DNA of 53,507 nt from Oscillibacter sp. MSJ-31 (GCF_018918025.1 NZ_JAHLPT010000015.1:1-53507); one strand, 5' to 3'; shown: positions 42,059 through 49,980, counted from the stretch's first letter. Translations and numbers: made by a program. Notes: a model not told the origin generated them from the sequence alone.

Positions 42059-43132
42059 ATGCAATACGATGCCGCCATCATCGGCGCGGGCCCTGCAGGC
42101 GCGACCTTTGCCCGCCGCCTCGCGCAGCAGAGTCCCGAGCTGAAAATTCTGTTGCTCGACGCGCAGGACGAGGGACACAAGAAGCCCTGCGGCGGTCTGC
42201 TCGCGCCCGACGCGCAGAAGACGCTCGCTCACTTCGACCTTGTACTGCCCAAAAGCGTGCTTGCCGATCCGCAGATCTTCGCGGTGGAGACAATGGACCT
42301 GCGCACGCGCCGCGTGCGCTACTACCAGCGCTATTATCTCAATATGGACCGCTACGCCTTCGACCGCTGGCTCGTTTCGCTCGTGCCGCCGACGGTCGAG
42401 ATCGTGCGGGGGCGCTGCACGGCCGTGTCGAGAACGGACGGGGGCTTCGTCCTCACCGTGCGGACGGCGGAGGGCGCGCGGTCGTTCACCTGCCGCTGCC
42501 TCATCGGCGCGGACGGCGCGCGGTCCATCGTGCGCGAGACCTTTTTTGACCGTCCTATCTACCGCTATGTGTCGCTGCAGCAGTGGTTCCGCGCGACGGA
42601 CAAAGCTTTCCCCTTTTATTCCTGCATCTTTGATCCCGAAACCAGTGAAAGCTGCTCGTGGCTGATGCACAAGGACGGCTTCGTGATCTACGGCGGCTGC
42701 TTTGAAAAGACGAACTGCCGCGAGGCGTTCGAGCGGCAGAAGGCGCGGCTCGCGGACTTCCTCGGCCACGACTTCGGCGAGCTTGTGAAGACCGAAGCCT
42801 GCCTTGCCGACCGGCCGAGGCATTGGCGCGATTTTGTCACCGGCGCGGACGGCGTGTACCTCATCGGTGAGGCCGCGGGCTTCATCAGCGCCAGCTCGTT
42901 TGAGGGCATCTCAAGCGCCATTCGCAGCGGCAGCGCGCTGGCCGACGCATTCCGGAACGTAAAAAACACGTCGAAAATTACAAGAAGTTATCGGAAAAAG
43001 ACCTTTTCCCTGCGCTGCAAGCTCTTTCTGAAGATCTGGAAGCGCTGGTTCATGTATACGCCGTGGGTGCGCTCGCTCATCATGCGAAGCGGCATCGAGA
43101 GCATCCGCGTGCGCCGCTCAAAGGAGGACTGA
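42059..43132 (+). CDS. FAD-dependent oxidoreductase, geranylgeranyl-reductase type
   Basis: A 357-residue flavoprotein of the geranylgeranyl reductase / FixC superfamily. The FAD-binding DAAIIGAGPAGATFARRL opens the protein, KKPCGGLLAP is the Cys-containing motif typical of that branch, LIGADGARSIVR (about 155-166) is the second FAD motif and GVYLIGEAAGFISASSFEGI (near 270) the third. The C-terminal 60 residues are basic and helical. The substrate is unknown; it may saturate an isoprenoid double bond or act in an unrelated reduction. AAGGGAGG precedes the ATG, and the next gene follows two bases after its stop. Confidence 0.85.
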   Translation: MQYDAAIIGAGPAGATFARRLAQQSPELKILLLDAQDEGHKKPCGGLLAPDAQKTLAHFDLVLPKSVLADPQIFAVETMDLRTRRVRYYQRYYLNMDRYAFDRWLVSLVPPTVEIVRGRCTAVSRTDGGFVLTVRTAEGARSFTCRCLIGADGARSIVRETFFDRPIYRYVSLQQWFRATDKAFPFYSCIFDPETSESCSWLMHKDGFVIYGGCFEKTNCREAFERQKARLADFLGHDFGELVKTEACLADRPRHWRDFVTGADGVYLIGEAAGFISASSFEGISSAIRSGSALADAFRNVKNTSKITRSYRKKTFSLRCKLFLKIWKRWFMYTPWVRSLIMRSGIESIRVRRSKED

Positions 43133-43134
43133 CT

Positions 43135-44052
43135 GTGACCGCATCACCCTACATTGCCGTCGTCGGCGGCGTGAACATCGACATCGGCGGGCGGAGCGAC
43201 GCCCCGCTCGTCGCCGGAGACTCGAACCCCGGACGCATCCGCTCGAGCCTCGGCGGCGTGGGCCGCAACATCGCCCACAACCTCGCTCTGCTCGGCGCAA
43301 AGGTCAAGCTCATCACCGCGCTCGGCGCGGACGACGGCGCGAAGCGCATCGAGGCGTCCTGTGCCGATCTCGGCATCGACTTGACGGACAGCCTGTATGT
43401 TCCCGACGGCGCGACCTCGACCTACCTGTTTCTCGCGGACAGCAACGGCGATATGGCGCTTGCCATGAACGATATGGCTATCTACGAGCACCTGACACCC
43501 GCCTTTCTGGAGACGAAGCTAATTACGCTCAACGCCGCCGCGCTCGTCGTGCTCGATACGAACCTCAGCGCGGAGAGCATCCGCTATCTCGGCGAGCACT
43601 GCACCGCGCCGCTCTTTGCCGATCCCGTTTCGGCGGCGAAGGCCGGCAAGCTCGAGCCGGTCCTCGGGCGGCTCCACACGCTCAAGCCAAACCGTATGGA
43701 GGCGGAGCTGCTCTCCGGCGTGACGGTCACGGACGAGGCGGGCCTGTATCGCGCAGCGGATACGCTGCTCGCCGCGGGCTTGCAGCGCGTCTTTCTTTCG
43801 CTCGGCGCGGACGGCGTGCTTGCCGCCGACCATGAGAGAAAGGTGCATCTGCACAACCTCCCCGCGCGTATGGTCAACACCACCGGCTGCGGCGACGCCT
43901 TCATGGCTGCCGTCGCCCGCGCGTTCCTCGACGGCGCGGACCTTGAGACCGCCGCGAAGCGCGGCCTTGCCGCCTCCGCCATCGCGATGGAGAGCGCCGA
44001 CACCATCAACCCCGCCATGAGCCTTACGGCCGTGGCTGAAAGAATACAGTAA
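43135..44052 (+). CDS. psuK: Pseudouridine kinase (PfkB family)
   Basis: A 305-residue PfkB-family kinase. GTG 43135 is chosen for its AAGGAGG eight bases upstream. The N-terminal YIAVVGGVNIDIGGRS and SLGGVGRNIAHNLALLG segments bind the nucleoside. The C-terminal MVNTTGCGDAFMA motif, near residue 250, holds the catalytic Asp and anion hole. The assignment to pseudouridine rests mainly on psuG following 23 bases later. PsuK phosphorylates pseudouridine to the 5'-phosphate, which PsuG then splits. Confidence 0.9.
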   Translation: MTASPYIAVVGGVNIDIGGRSDAPLVAGDSNPGRIRSSLGGVGRNIAHNLALLGAKVKLITALGADDGAKRIEASCADLGIDLTDSLYVPDGATSTYLFLADSNGDMALAMNDMAIYEHLTPAFLETKLITLNAAALVVLDTNLSAESIRYLGEHCTAPLFADPVSAAKAGKLEPVLGRLHTLKPNRMEAELLSGVTVTDEAGLYRAADTLLAAGLQRVFLSLGADGVLAADHERKVHLHNLPARMVNTTGCGDAFMAAVARAFLDGADLETAAKRGLAASAIAMESADTINPAMSLTAVAERIQ

Positions 44053-44075
44053 TTTCAGAAAAGGAGTCATTCGCT

Positions 44076-44996
44076 ATGAACCGTTATCTTGACATTGCCC
44101 CCGAAGTAAAGGAAGCGCTGGACGCCGGCAAGCCCGTCGTCGCGCTTGAGTCCACCATCATTTCCCACGGTATGCCCTATCCCCAGAACGTGGAGACCGC
44201 CCTCCAGGTCGAGAGCATCATCCGCGAGGCGGGCGCGGTCCCCGCGACCATCGCCATCATCGGCGGCCGCCTGAAGGCGGGCTTGACCCGTGAGGAGATC
44301 GACTACCTCGGCAAGACCGGCGCGGGCATCCCCAAGGCGTCCCGCCGCGACCTGCCCGTGCTCGTCGCGCAGGGCAGGGACGGCGCCTGCACCGTCACCA
44401 CCACGATGATGATCGCCGACATGGCGGGCATCCGCGTGTTTGCCACCGGCGGCATCGGCGGCGTGCATCGCGGCGCGCAGGAGACATTCGATATCTCCGC
44501 CGACCTCGAGGAGCTGGCCAACACCTCCGTCATGGTCATCTGCGCGGGCGCGAAATCCATTCTGGACCTCGGCCTGACGCTCGAATACCTCGAGACCCAC
44601 GGCGTGACCGTCATCGGCTACGGCACCGACGAGCTGCCCGCGTTCTACACGCGCAAGTCCGGCTTCGGCGTGGACTACGAGCTTGATACTCCTGCTGAGC
44701 TTGCCAAGGCGTTCCACGTCAAGCGTGAGCTGGGTCTGCGCGGCGGCCTGCTCGTCACCAACCCCATTCCCGAGGAGTATTCCATGGATAAGGCCGTGAT
44801 CGACAAGGCCATCGCCGAGGCCGTCGAGGACGCGAAGAAGGACGGCATCCACGGCAAGGCCACCACGCCCTATCTGCTCGCCAAGATCAAGGATCTCACC
44901 GGCGGCGACAGCCTCGATTCCAACATTCAGCTCGTGTTCAACAACGCCCGCCTCGGCGCTGCCGCCGCGGTGGAGCTGGCGAAGCTCGAACGGTGA
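44076..44996 (+). CDS. psuG: Pseudouridine-5'-phosphate glycosidase
   Basis: A 306-residue enzyme with the family marks VALESTIISHGMPYPQN (residues 22-38), VTTTMMIADMAGIRVFATGG and IGGVHRG near 130, and the ending DSNIQLVFNNARLGAAAAVE. It breaks the C-C glycosidic bond of pseudouridine 5'-phosphate into uracil and ribose 5-phosphate. With psuK it recycles pseudouridine from RNA turnover. It overlaps the next gene by four bases (GTGA). Ribosome binding site AAAGGAG. Confidence 0.95.
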   Translation: MNRYLDIAPEVKEALDAGKPVVALESTIISHGMPYPQNVETALQVESIIREAGAVPATIAIIGGRLKAGLTREEIDYLGKTGAGIPKASRRDLPVLVAQGRDGACTVTTTMMIADMAGIRVFATGGIGGVHRGAQETFDISADLEELANTSVMVICAGAKSILDLGLTLEYLETHGVTVIGYGTDELPAFYTRKSGFGVDYELDTPAELAKAFHVKRELGLRGGLLVTNPIPEEYSMDKAVIDKAIAEAVEDAKKDGIHGKATTPYLLAKIKDLTGGDSLDSNIQLVFNNARLGAAAAVELAKLER

Positions 44997-45334
44997 GCGG
45001 GGCGCTCTCGCTCGGCGTGATCGGCGGGGCAGACGGCTCGACGGCGGTATTCGTTACGGGCAGCCCTGCACCGCTCGTCATCTATCTGCTTGCCATCAAC
45101 GTGCTGGCCTTCGCCGTCTACGGCTGGGATAAGGCGCGGAGCAAGGTGCAGGGCGCGCGCCGCGTGCCGGAAAAGACGCTCTTTCTGCTTGCCATCCTCG
45201 GCGGCAGCGTGGGAGCCATTCTCGGGATGCGTGTCTGGCACCACAAGACGCGCCACTGGTACTTCAAATACGGCCTGCCGGCGATCCTGCTCGCGCAGCT
45301 CGCGCTGGCCTGGTATCTCGGCGGCCTGCATTAA
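44993..45334 (+). CDS. DUF1294 membrane protein with decarboxylase-beta-like N-terminus
   Basis: A 113-residue protein. Residues 25-110 are a DUF1294 domain: a helix, then YGWDKARSKVQGARRVPEKTL, a glycine-rich helix (LAILGGSVGAILGM) and RVWHHKTRHWYFKYGLP, with another helix at the end. The function is unknown. The first 20 residues (LGVIGGADGSTAVFVTG) are not part of DUF1294 but closely resemble the GVIGGADGPTxIF motif of the beta subunit of sodium-pumping decarboxylases. It starts at a GTG overlapping psuG. Confidence 0.82.
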   Translation: MSGALSLGVIGGADGSTAVFVTGSPAPLVIYLLAINVLAFAVYGWDKARSKVQGARRVPEKTLFLLAILGGSVGAILGMRVWHHKTRHWYFKYGLPAILLAQLALAWYLGGLH

Positions 45335-45353
45335 AACAAAGGAGGACCTTTCC

Positions 45354-45686
45354 ATGAAGCGGATCACAAAGCAGGAGACCCTGCCGGCGCTCGCCGTGCC
45401 GGAAGTGCTGAGCGTGCCGGAGTTGACCTACCCCGCGAGGCTCGGCAAGCGGGCGGTCGTGCAGGTGCTGCGCAAGGCGGACGTGAAAAAGGCCGCGCTG
45501 GCCGTCGGCGGGACGGCGCTGGTGCTCTCCGCGATCGGCGCGGCGGGCAAGCGGCAGTTCTATAAGCGCATCGTCGCCTCGGAGCTGAAGCGTCAGCTGG
45601 CGGTTGTGAACGGCAAGCTCGACAATCTGCAGGCGCAGAATGAGGCCCTGCGCGCGGAGCTCGCGCGGCTGAAGCAGGAAAAGTGA
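45354..45686 (+). CDS. Small anchored coiled-coil protein
   Basis: A 110-residue protein, not recognised. ATG 45354 follows AAAGGAGG by about eight bases. A hydrophobic helix lies at about residues 48-64 (ALAVGGTALVLSAIG), and a leucine-heptad coiled coil takes up the last 35 residues (LDNLQAQNEALRAELARLKQ). It is the last gene of the flavoprotein-psuKG unit and is closed by a strong terminator. A scaffold or division-linked role is possible but not shown. Confidence 0.65.
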   Translation: MKRITKQETLPALAVPEVLSVPELTYPARLGKRAVVQVLRKADVKKAALAVGGTALVLSAIGAAGKRQFYKRIVASELKRQLAVVNGKLDNLQAQNEALRAELARLKQEK

Positions 45687-45696
45687 ACCGGACAGA

Positions 45697-45735
45697 AAAC
45701 GGGAGCCGAAGCATCGCTTCGGCTCCCGTTTCGGT
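45697..45735. terminator. Bidirectional terminator, perfect 16-bp stem
   Basis: AAACGGGAGCCGAAGC (45697-45712) pairs with 45716-45731 around ATC. It lies between convergent genes. Confidence 0.9.
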
Positions 45736-45738
45736 TTC

Positions 45739-46119
45739 TTATCGTTTCGGCTGCAGGTTGGCGCGCGCGTGCGAGCAGATGGCGTCATAGGTCTGCTGGC
45801 TGATGTCGTGCTCGATCTTGCAGGCGTCCTCCTCCGCGGTCCTGGCGTCCACGCCGAGGGCGATGAGGAAGGCGGTGAGCGTTTTGTGGCGGTCGAGCAT
45901 TTTGGCGGCAACGGCCATGCCGGTCTCCGTGAGCGTGATGAGCCCATCCTTATCCATCGTGATATGCCCGCTCTCCTTGAGACGGCGCGTGGCATAGGTG
46001 ACGCTCGGCTTTGTCACGCCGAGGTGCTCCGCCACGTCAATGGAGCGAATGTATCCGTGCTTGAGCTTCATCATCAGCATGGACTCGAGATAGTCCTCCG
46101 ACGCGCGTAAAATTTCCAT
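45739..46119 (-). CDS. DtxR-family metal-dependent regulator
   Basis: A 126-residue regulator without the SH3-like third domain. The winged helix (SIDVAEHLGVTKPSVTYATRRLKESGHI) spans about 26-53. Aligned by position with MntR and DtxR, the likely metal ligands are Asp9, Glu12, His78, Cys100, Glu103 and His104. Asp at the first position is MntR-like, while Cys100 stands where DtxR has its Cys and MntR has Glu, so the site looks like a hybrid. It is divergent from the feo operon with four similar boxes in between, so it very probably represses feo in iron (or manganese) sufficiency and itself as well. Confidence 0.9.
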   Translation of the reverse strand: MEILRASEDYLESMLMMKLKHGYIRSIDVAEHLGVTKPSVTYATRRLKESGHITMDKDGLITLTETGMAVAAKMLDRHKTLTAFLIALGVDARTAEEDACKIEHDISQQTYDAICSHARANLQPKR

Positions 46120-46155
46120 CGAATTGCACGACCCTTCCGGTTAAAAGTATTCTTA

Positions 46156-46173
46156 GGTTAACACAGTTTAACC
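46156..46173. promoter_or_regulatory. DtxR-type operator box 1
   Basis: GGTTAACACAGTTTAACC: GGTTAA and TTAACC as an inverted repeat, preceded by TTA. The half-site resembles the TTAGGTTAG of DtxR/IdeR sites. It lies 36 bases upstream of the regulator gene. Confidence 0.65.
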
Positions 46174-46210
46174 AAAATTGCAAGTGGCAAAAAGTTTTTG
46201 AAAAAGGCTA

Positions 46211-46240
46211 TTGACAAAAGGCGGTTAGACGTGCTAAACT
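46211..46240 (+). promoter_or_regulatory. Promoter of the feo operon with operator box 2
   Basis: TTGACA (46211-46216), an 18-base spacer and TAAACT (46235-46240). Box 2, GGTTAGACGTGCTAAACT (46223-46240), fills the spacer and -10 region, so a bound repressor would exclude RNA polymerase. Confidence 0.75.
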
Positions 46241-46247
46241 GCACAGC

Positions 46248-46265
46248 GGTTAGAGGAGATTAACA
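46248..46265 (+). promoter_or_regulatory. DtxR-type operator box 3
   Basis: GGTTAGAGGAGATTAACA, 18 bases, sharing GGTTAGA and TTAAC with box 4. It sits at about +1. Confidence 0.5.
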
Positions 46266-46290
46266 CCTTGACCATTCTTTTTTCAATATC

Positions 46291-46308
46291 GGTTAGAGAT
46301 TGTTAACT
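46291..46308 (+). promoter_or_regulatory. DtxR-type operator box 4
   Basis: GGTTAGAGATTGTTAACT, 18 bases, in the leader just before the feoA ribosome binding site. Confidence 0.5.
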
Positions 46309-46329
46309 GAAGAACGGGGAGGGAATACC

Positions 46330-46542
46330 ATGATGCCGCTTGCACTTGCCAATATCGGCGAGGAAAATCTGATCCTCCGAGTCGGTGGGAGTCCGGAGCT
46401 GCGCAAGCACCTCGAGGATCTCGGCTTTACCCCGGGCGGGACCGCCACCGTGGTCGCCGCGATGGGCGGAAACATCATCGTCAAGATCAAGGAATCCCGC
46501 GTGGCCATCAGCGAAGAGATGGCGCGTAAGATCATGATTTGA
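46330..46542 (+). CDS. feoA: FeoA-domain protein, first copy
   Basis: A 70-residue SH3-like FeoA. ATG 46330 has GGGGAGGG seven bases upstream; the open frame before it contains operator box 4. The opening MPLALANIGEENLILRVGG and the LEDLGFTPGGTATVV motif fit the family. FeoA is a small cytoplasmic partner of the ferrous iron transporter FeoB. This copy is more divergent than the second and may have a distinct contact with FeoB. Confidence 0.88.
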   Translation: MMPLALANIGEENLILRVGGSPELRKHLEDLGFTPGGTATVVAAMGGNIIVKIKESRVAISEEMARKIMI

Positions 46543-46577
46543 GCGCAAATATTTTTGAAATAGAAGGAGAGAGGAAC

Positions 46578-46799
46578 ATGAAAACTCTGCGAGACGTCCG
46601 GATCGGCCAGACCGTCAAGGTCGTGAAGCTGCACGGCGAGGGCCCTGTCAAGCGCCGCATCATGGACATGGGCATCACCAAGGGCACCGAGGTCTTTGTC
46701 CGCAAGGTAGCGCCTCTGGGCGACCCGATGGAGGTCACCGTGCGCGGCTACGAGCTGAGCCTGCGCAAGGCGGATACCGAAATGATCGAAGTGGAATAA
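46578..46799 (+). CDS. feoA: FeoA-domain protein, second copy
   Basis: A 73-residue FeoA with the typical LRDVRIGQTVKVVKLHGEG start, the RRIMDMGITKGTEVFVRKVAPLGDP core and a VRGYELSLRKADTEMIEV end. ATG 46578 is preceded by AAGGAGAGAGG. Tandem feoA genes ahead of feoB are frequent in Clostridia. It lies 57 bases before feoB with a 20-bp palindrome in the gap. Confidence 0.93.
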   Translation: MKTLRDVRIGQTVKVVKLHGEGPVKRRIMDMGITKGTEVFVRKVAPLGDPMEVTVRGYELSLRKADTEMIEVE

Positions 46800-46823
46800 A
46801 GCGAGTCATAAATTTTTGCAGAT

Positions 46824-46843
46824 CGGTTCAAGCGCTTGAACCG
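46824..46843. promoter_or_regulatory. 20-bp perfect palindrome before feoB
   Basis: CGGTTCAAGC followed by its exact reverse complement, ending directly at the AAGGAG of feoB. It could fold as an RNA hairpin beside the ribosome binding site or bind a dimeric regulator. It is different from the DtxR-type boxes. Confidence 0.6.
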
Positions 46844-46856
46844 GAAGGAGCATGAT

Positions 46857-49334
46857 ATGGAAAAGCAGATCAAAATTGCCCTTGCGGGCAACCCCAACTG
46901 CGGTAAAACGACATTGTTCAACGCGCTGACGGGCTCCAACCAGTTCGTCGGCAACTGGCCCGGCGTCACCGTGGAGAAAAAGGAAGGCAAGCTCAAGAAG
47001 CATGACGACGTCATCATCATGGACCTGCCCGGTATTTACTCCCTGTCCCCCTACACGCTGGAGGAGGTCGTCGCCCGTAACTACCTCATCACCGAGCGCC
47101 CCGACGCCATCCTGAACATCATCGACGGCACGAACCTCGAGCGCAACCTGTACTTAACGACGCAGCTCACCGAGCTGGGCATCCCCGTGGTCATCGCCAT
47201 CAACATGATGGACGTGGTCCGCAAGAACGGCGACCAGATCAACGTTGCCGAGCTCTCCCGCGAGCTGGGCTGCGAGATCGTTGAGATCTCCGCGCTCAAG
47301 GGCGACGGCGTGATGCAGGCGGCGGAGGCCGCCGTCAAGGCCGCCGAGGGCGCCAAGACCGTCCCGATGCACACCTTCTCCGGCCCCGTGGAGCACGCCA
47401 TCGCGCACATCGAGGAGGCGGCGGTCCACAATATGCCCGAGGAGCAGCAGCGCTGGTATGCCATCAAGATCTTCGAGCGCGACGATAAGGTGCTCGAAAA
47501 GCTGACCATCCCGGCCGAGACCATGCAGCACATCGAATCGGACATCAAGGCCGCCGAGGCCGAGCTGGACGACGATGCCGAGAGCATTATCACCAACGAG
47601 CGCTACGTTTACATCGCGCAGATCATCAAGGGCTGCTACAAGAAAAAGAATCACGGTCAGCTCTCTGCCTCCGATAAGATCGACAAGATCGTCACCAACC
47701 GCTGGCTTGGTCTGCCCATCTTCGCGGTCGTGATGTTCCTTGTGTACTGGGTCGCTATGGTCGGCGTGGGTGCGCCCGCGACCGACTGGGCGAATGACGG
47801 CCTGTTCGGCGACGGCTGGCACCTGTTCGGCATCGGCACCGCCGAGTACACCGAGGTTGCCGATAACTACACCGCCGCGATGGACGCCGTCAGCGGCTAT
47901 TATGAGCTGGACACCGAGGCCGAGAACTTCGACGCCGACGCCGCTCTTGCGGACATGAAGGCCGTTCAGCCCGACGCCGACTCCGCCACCATCGAGGTGG
48001 AGGATGAGGAGACTCTGGCCCGGAACGAGATGACCGTCTACTATGACGCCATCCCCAAGAACGCCGACAAGGAGACCACGGTTGGCATGACCTATGTGGA
48101 CGCCGTCAGCTATCTGGAGGAGAACGGCTTTGACGAGCCCGACCCCGCCGATTACGGCGTGTGGGTGCCCGGTATCCCCGTTCTCATCGGCAACGGTCTG
48201 GAAGCCGCCGGTACGGCGGACTGGCTCAACGGACTGATCTTAGACGGTATCGTCGCCGGTGTCGGCGCGGTGCTCGGCTTCGTGCCGCAGATGCTCGTGC
48301 TGTTCCTGATGCTCGCCTTCCTCGAGGCCTGCGGCTACATGGCCCGTATCGCCTTCGTGCTCGACCGTATCTTCCGCAAGTTCGGCCTGTCCGGTAAGTC
48401 CTTCATCCCCATGCTCATCGGCACCGGCTGCGGCATCCCGGGCATCATGGCATCCCGTACCATTGAAAACGAGCGTGACCGCCGCATGACGATCATGACC
48501 ACGACCTTTATCCCCTGCGGCGCGAAGGTGCCCTTCATTTCCATGGTCGCCGGCGCCATCTTCGGCGGCGCCGCATGGGTCGCCACCTCCGCCTACTTCG
48601 TCGGCATGGCCGCCATCATTATCTCCGGCATCATGCTCAAGAAGACCAAGATGTTCGCGGGCGATCCCGCTCCCTTCGTGATGGAGCTTCCCGCTTACCA
48701 CTGGCCGACTGTCGGCAATGTCCTCCGCTCCATGTGGGAGCGCGGCTGGTCCTTCATCAAGAAGGCCGGCACCATCATCCTGCTTTCCACCATCGTTATA
48801 TGGTTCACCACCTACTTCGGCTGGGTCGACGGCACGTTCCAGATGCTCTCTGAGGAGCAGATCGACGCCTCCATCCTCGCCAAGATCGGCAACGCCATCG
48901 CGTGGATCTTTGCGCCTCTCGGCTGGGGCACCTGGCAGGCGGCTGTCGCCTCCATCACCGGCCTGGTCGCCAAGGAGAACATCGTCGGCACCATGGGCAT
49001 CCTGTATCCCGACGGCTGGACCGAGATCGGCGCGGCCTTCACGCAGATCAGCGGTTATTCCTTCCTCGTCTTCAACCTGCTGTGCGCTCCGTGCTTCGCG
49101 GCCATCGGCGCCATCAAGCGCGAGATGAACAACGCCAAGTGGACCTGGTTCGCCATCGGCTATCAGTGCGGCTTCGCCTATCTTGTCGCCCTGATGATCA
49201 ACCAGTTCGGCGACGCCTTCACCGGCAGCCTGAACGTCCTCGGCCTGATCGCTGCCGTCGCGGCGCTCGCGCTCATCGTGTATATGCTCTTCAAGCCCTA
49301 CAAGGAGGCCACGAAGCTCAGCGCCAAGGTCTGA
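46857..49334 (+). CDS. feoB: Ferrous iron transporter FeoB
   Basis: An 825-residue FeoB from ATG 46857 (GGAAGGAG seven bases upstream). The N-terminal G-protein domain has GNPNCGKTTLFN (G1), DLPGIYSLS (G3) and NMMD (G4), followed by the helical GDI domain to about 265. The membrane part contains the Gate motifs, with GTGCGIPGIMASRT and FIPCGAKVPF Cys residues, and ends with about 10 helices. An acidic insertion of about 110 residues (roughly 325-435) follows the first membrane helix and should lie outside the cell. Most FeoB proteins are 650-770 residues, so this loop accounts for the extra length. It imports Fe2+ under anaerobic conditions. Confidence 0.96.
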   Translation: MEKQIKIALAGNPNCGKTTLFNALTGSNQFVGNWPGVTVEKKEGKLKKHDDVIIMDLPGIYSLSPYTLEEVVARNYLITERPDAILNIIDGTNLERNLYLTTQLTELGIPVVIAINMMDVVRKNGDQINVAELSRELGCEIVEISALKGDGVMQAAEAAVKAAEGAKTVPMHTFSGPVEHAIAHIEEAAVHNMPEEQQRWYAIKIFERDDKVLEKLTIPAETMQHIESDIKAAEAELDDDAESIITNERYVYIAQIIKGCYKKKNHGQLSASDKIDKIVTNRWLGLPIFAVVMFLVYWVAMVGVGAPATDWANDGLFGDGWHLFGIGTAEYTEVADNYTAAMDAVSGYYELDTEAENFDADAALADMKAVQPDADSATIEVEDEETLARNEMTVYYDAIPKNADKETTVGMTYVDAVSYLEENGFDEPDPADYGVWVPGIPVLIGNGLEAAGTADWLNGLILDGIVAGVGAVLGFVPQMLVLFLMLAFLEACGYMARIAFVLDRIFRKFGLSGKSFIPMLIGTGCGIPGIMASRTIENERDRRMTIMTTTFIPCGAKVPFISMVAGAIFGGAAWVATSAYFVGMAAIIISGIMLKKTKMFAGDPAPFVMELPAYHWPTVGNVLRSMWERGWSFIKKAGTIILLSTIVIWFTTYFGWVDGTFQMLSEEQIDASILAKIGNAIAWIFAPLGWGTWQAAVASITGLVAKENIVGTMGILYPDGWTEIGAAFTQISGYSFLVFNLLCAPCFAAIGAIKREMNNAKWTWFAIGYQCGFAYLVALMINQFGDAFTGSLNVLGLIAAVAALALIVYMLFKPYKEATKLSAKV

Positions 49335-49374
49335 TTCCCCATTTGATTATTTTCTTCCGAAGGAGTGAGCTTTC

Positions 49375-49548
49375 ATGTTGAACTGGATTACCGCAAATCT
49401 GTCAACGATCGTTATCTCTGCCATTTTGCTTGCCATTGTCACCTCAATCTCTCTCCATTTGATCCGGCAGAAGAAACAGGGAAGATCCTCCTGCGGCTGC
49501 AACTGCGCACACTGCGCCATGCATGGCGAGTGCCACGGTAAGCAGTAA
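49375..49548 (+). CDS. FeoB-associated Cys-rich membrane protein
   Basis: A 57-residue protein: one membrane helix (about residues 9-30), a basic turn (RQKKQGR) and a Cys-rich tail CGCNCAHCAMHGECHG with five Cys and three His. This is the small partner often found after feoB in Firmicutes, which probably binds iron or an iron-sulfur cluster near the exit of FeoB and may replace FeoC. The ATG follows AAGGAG by eight to nine bases. It lies 40 bases after feoB and before a terminator, hence in the same operon. Confidence 0.88.
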   Translation: MLNWITANLSTIVISAILLAIVTSISLHLIRQKKQGRSSCGCNCAHCAMHGECHGKQ

Positions 49549-49554
49549 AGCAGA

Positions 49555-49592
49555 AAAGGCGGCATCGCATGAAACGGTGTGATGCCGCCTTT
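49555..49592 (+). terminator. Terminator of the feo operon
   Basis: AAAGGCGGCATC (49555-49566) pairs with GATGCCGCCTTT (49581-49592). Confidence 0.8.
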
Positions 49593-49665
49593 ATTCCGCC
49601 CGGAAGGTTAAGGATGACCGGCTGCGGAGGCTGCCGGACCGATCGAAAAAGGAGTGCATATTGCC

Positions 49666-49926
49666 ATGACTGAAACAACGGTAAAGATCAGCGGCATGAT
49701 GTGCGGAATGTGCGAGGCGCATATCTGCGACGTCATTCGCGCCCGGTTTGCGGTCAGGAAGGTCACCGCCTCCCACAGCAAGGGACAGGCGGTCATCCTC
49801 TCGGAAAGCGGGCTGGACGAGGCGGCGCTGCGTCAGGCGATCGCGGAGACCGGCTATGAGGTCACCGCAGTGAGCGCGCGCCCCGCCGGGGAAAAGAAGG
49901 GTCTGTTCGGCTTCCTGAAAAGGTGA
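49666..49926 (+). CDS. Heavy-metal-associated (HMA) domain protein
   Basis: An 86-residue protein with one ferredoxin-like HMA domain. The metal-binding loop GMMCGMCEAHI (GMxCxxC) is at residues 10-20, followed by the VRKVTASHSKGQAVI and ETGYEV segments of copper chaperones. A basic C-terminal tail (EKKGLFGFLKR) is added and may touch the membrane. ATG 49666 is preferred over a GTG at 49654, which overlaps the AAAAAGGAG site. It is separated from feo by a terminator, so it may be a copper or general metal carrier under its own control. Confidence 0.88.
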   Translation: MTETTVKISGMMCGMCEAHICDVIRARFAVRKVTASHSKGQAVILSESGLDEAALRQAIAETGYEVTAVSARPAGEKKGLFGFLKR

Positions 49927-49944
49927 AGCCCTGACAAGAAAAAG

Positions 49945-49980
49945 AAAAAGCTCTGTCTGCCGATGGCAGGCGGAGCTTTT
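49945..49980. terminator. Bidirectional terminator between the HMA and araC genes
   Basis: AAAAAGCTC-T-GTCTGCC pairs with GGCAGGC-G-GAGCTTTTTT with small mismatches. A-run and T-run flank it. Confidence 0.75.
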
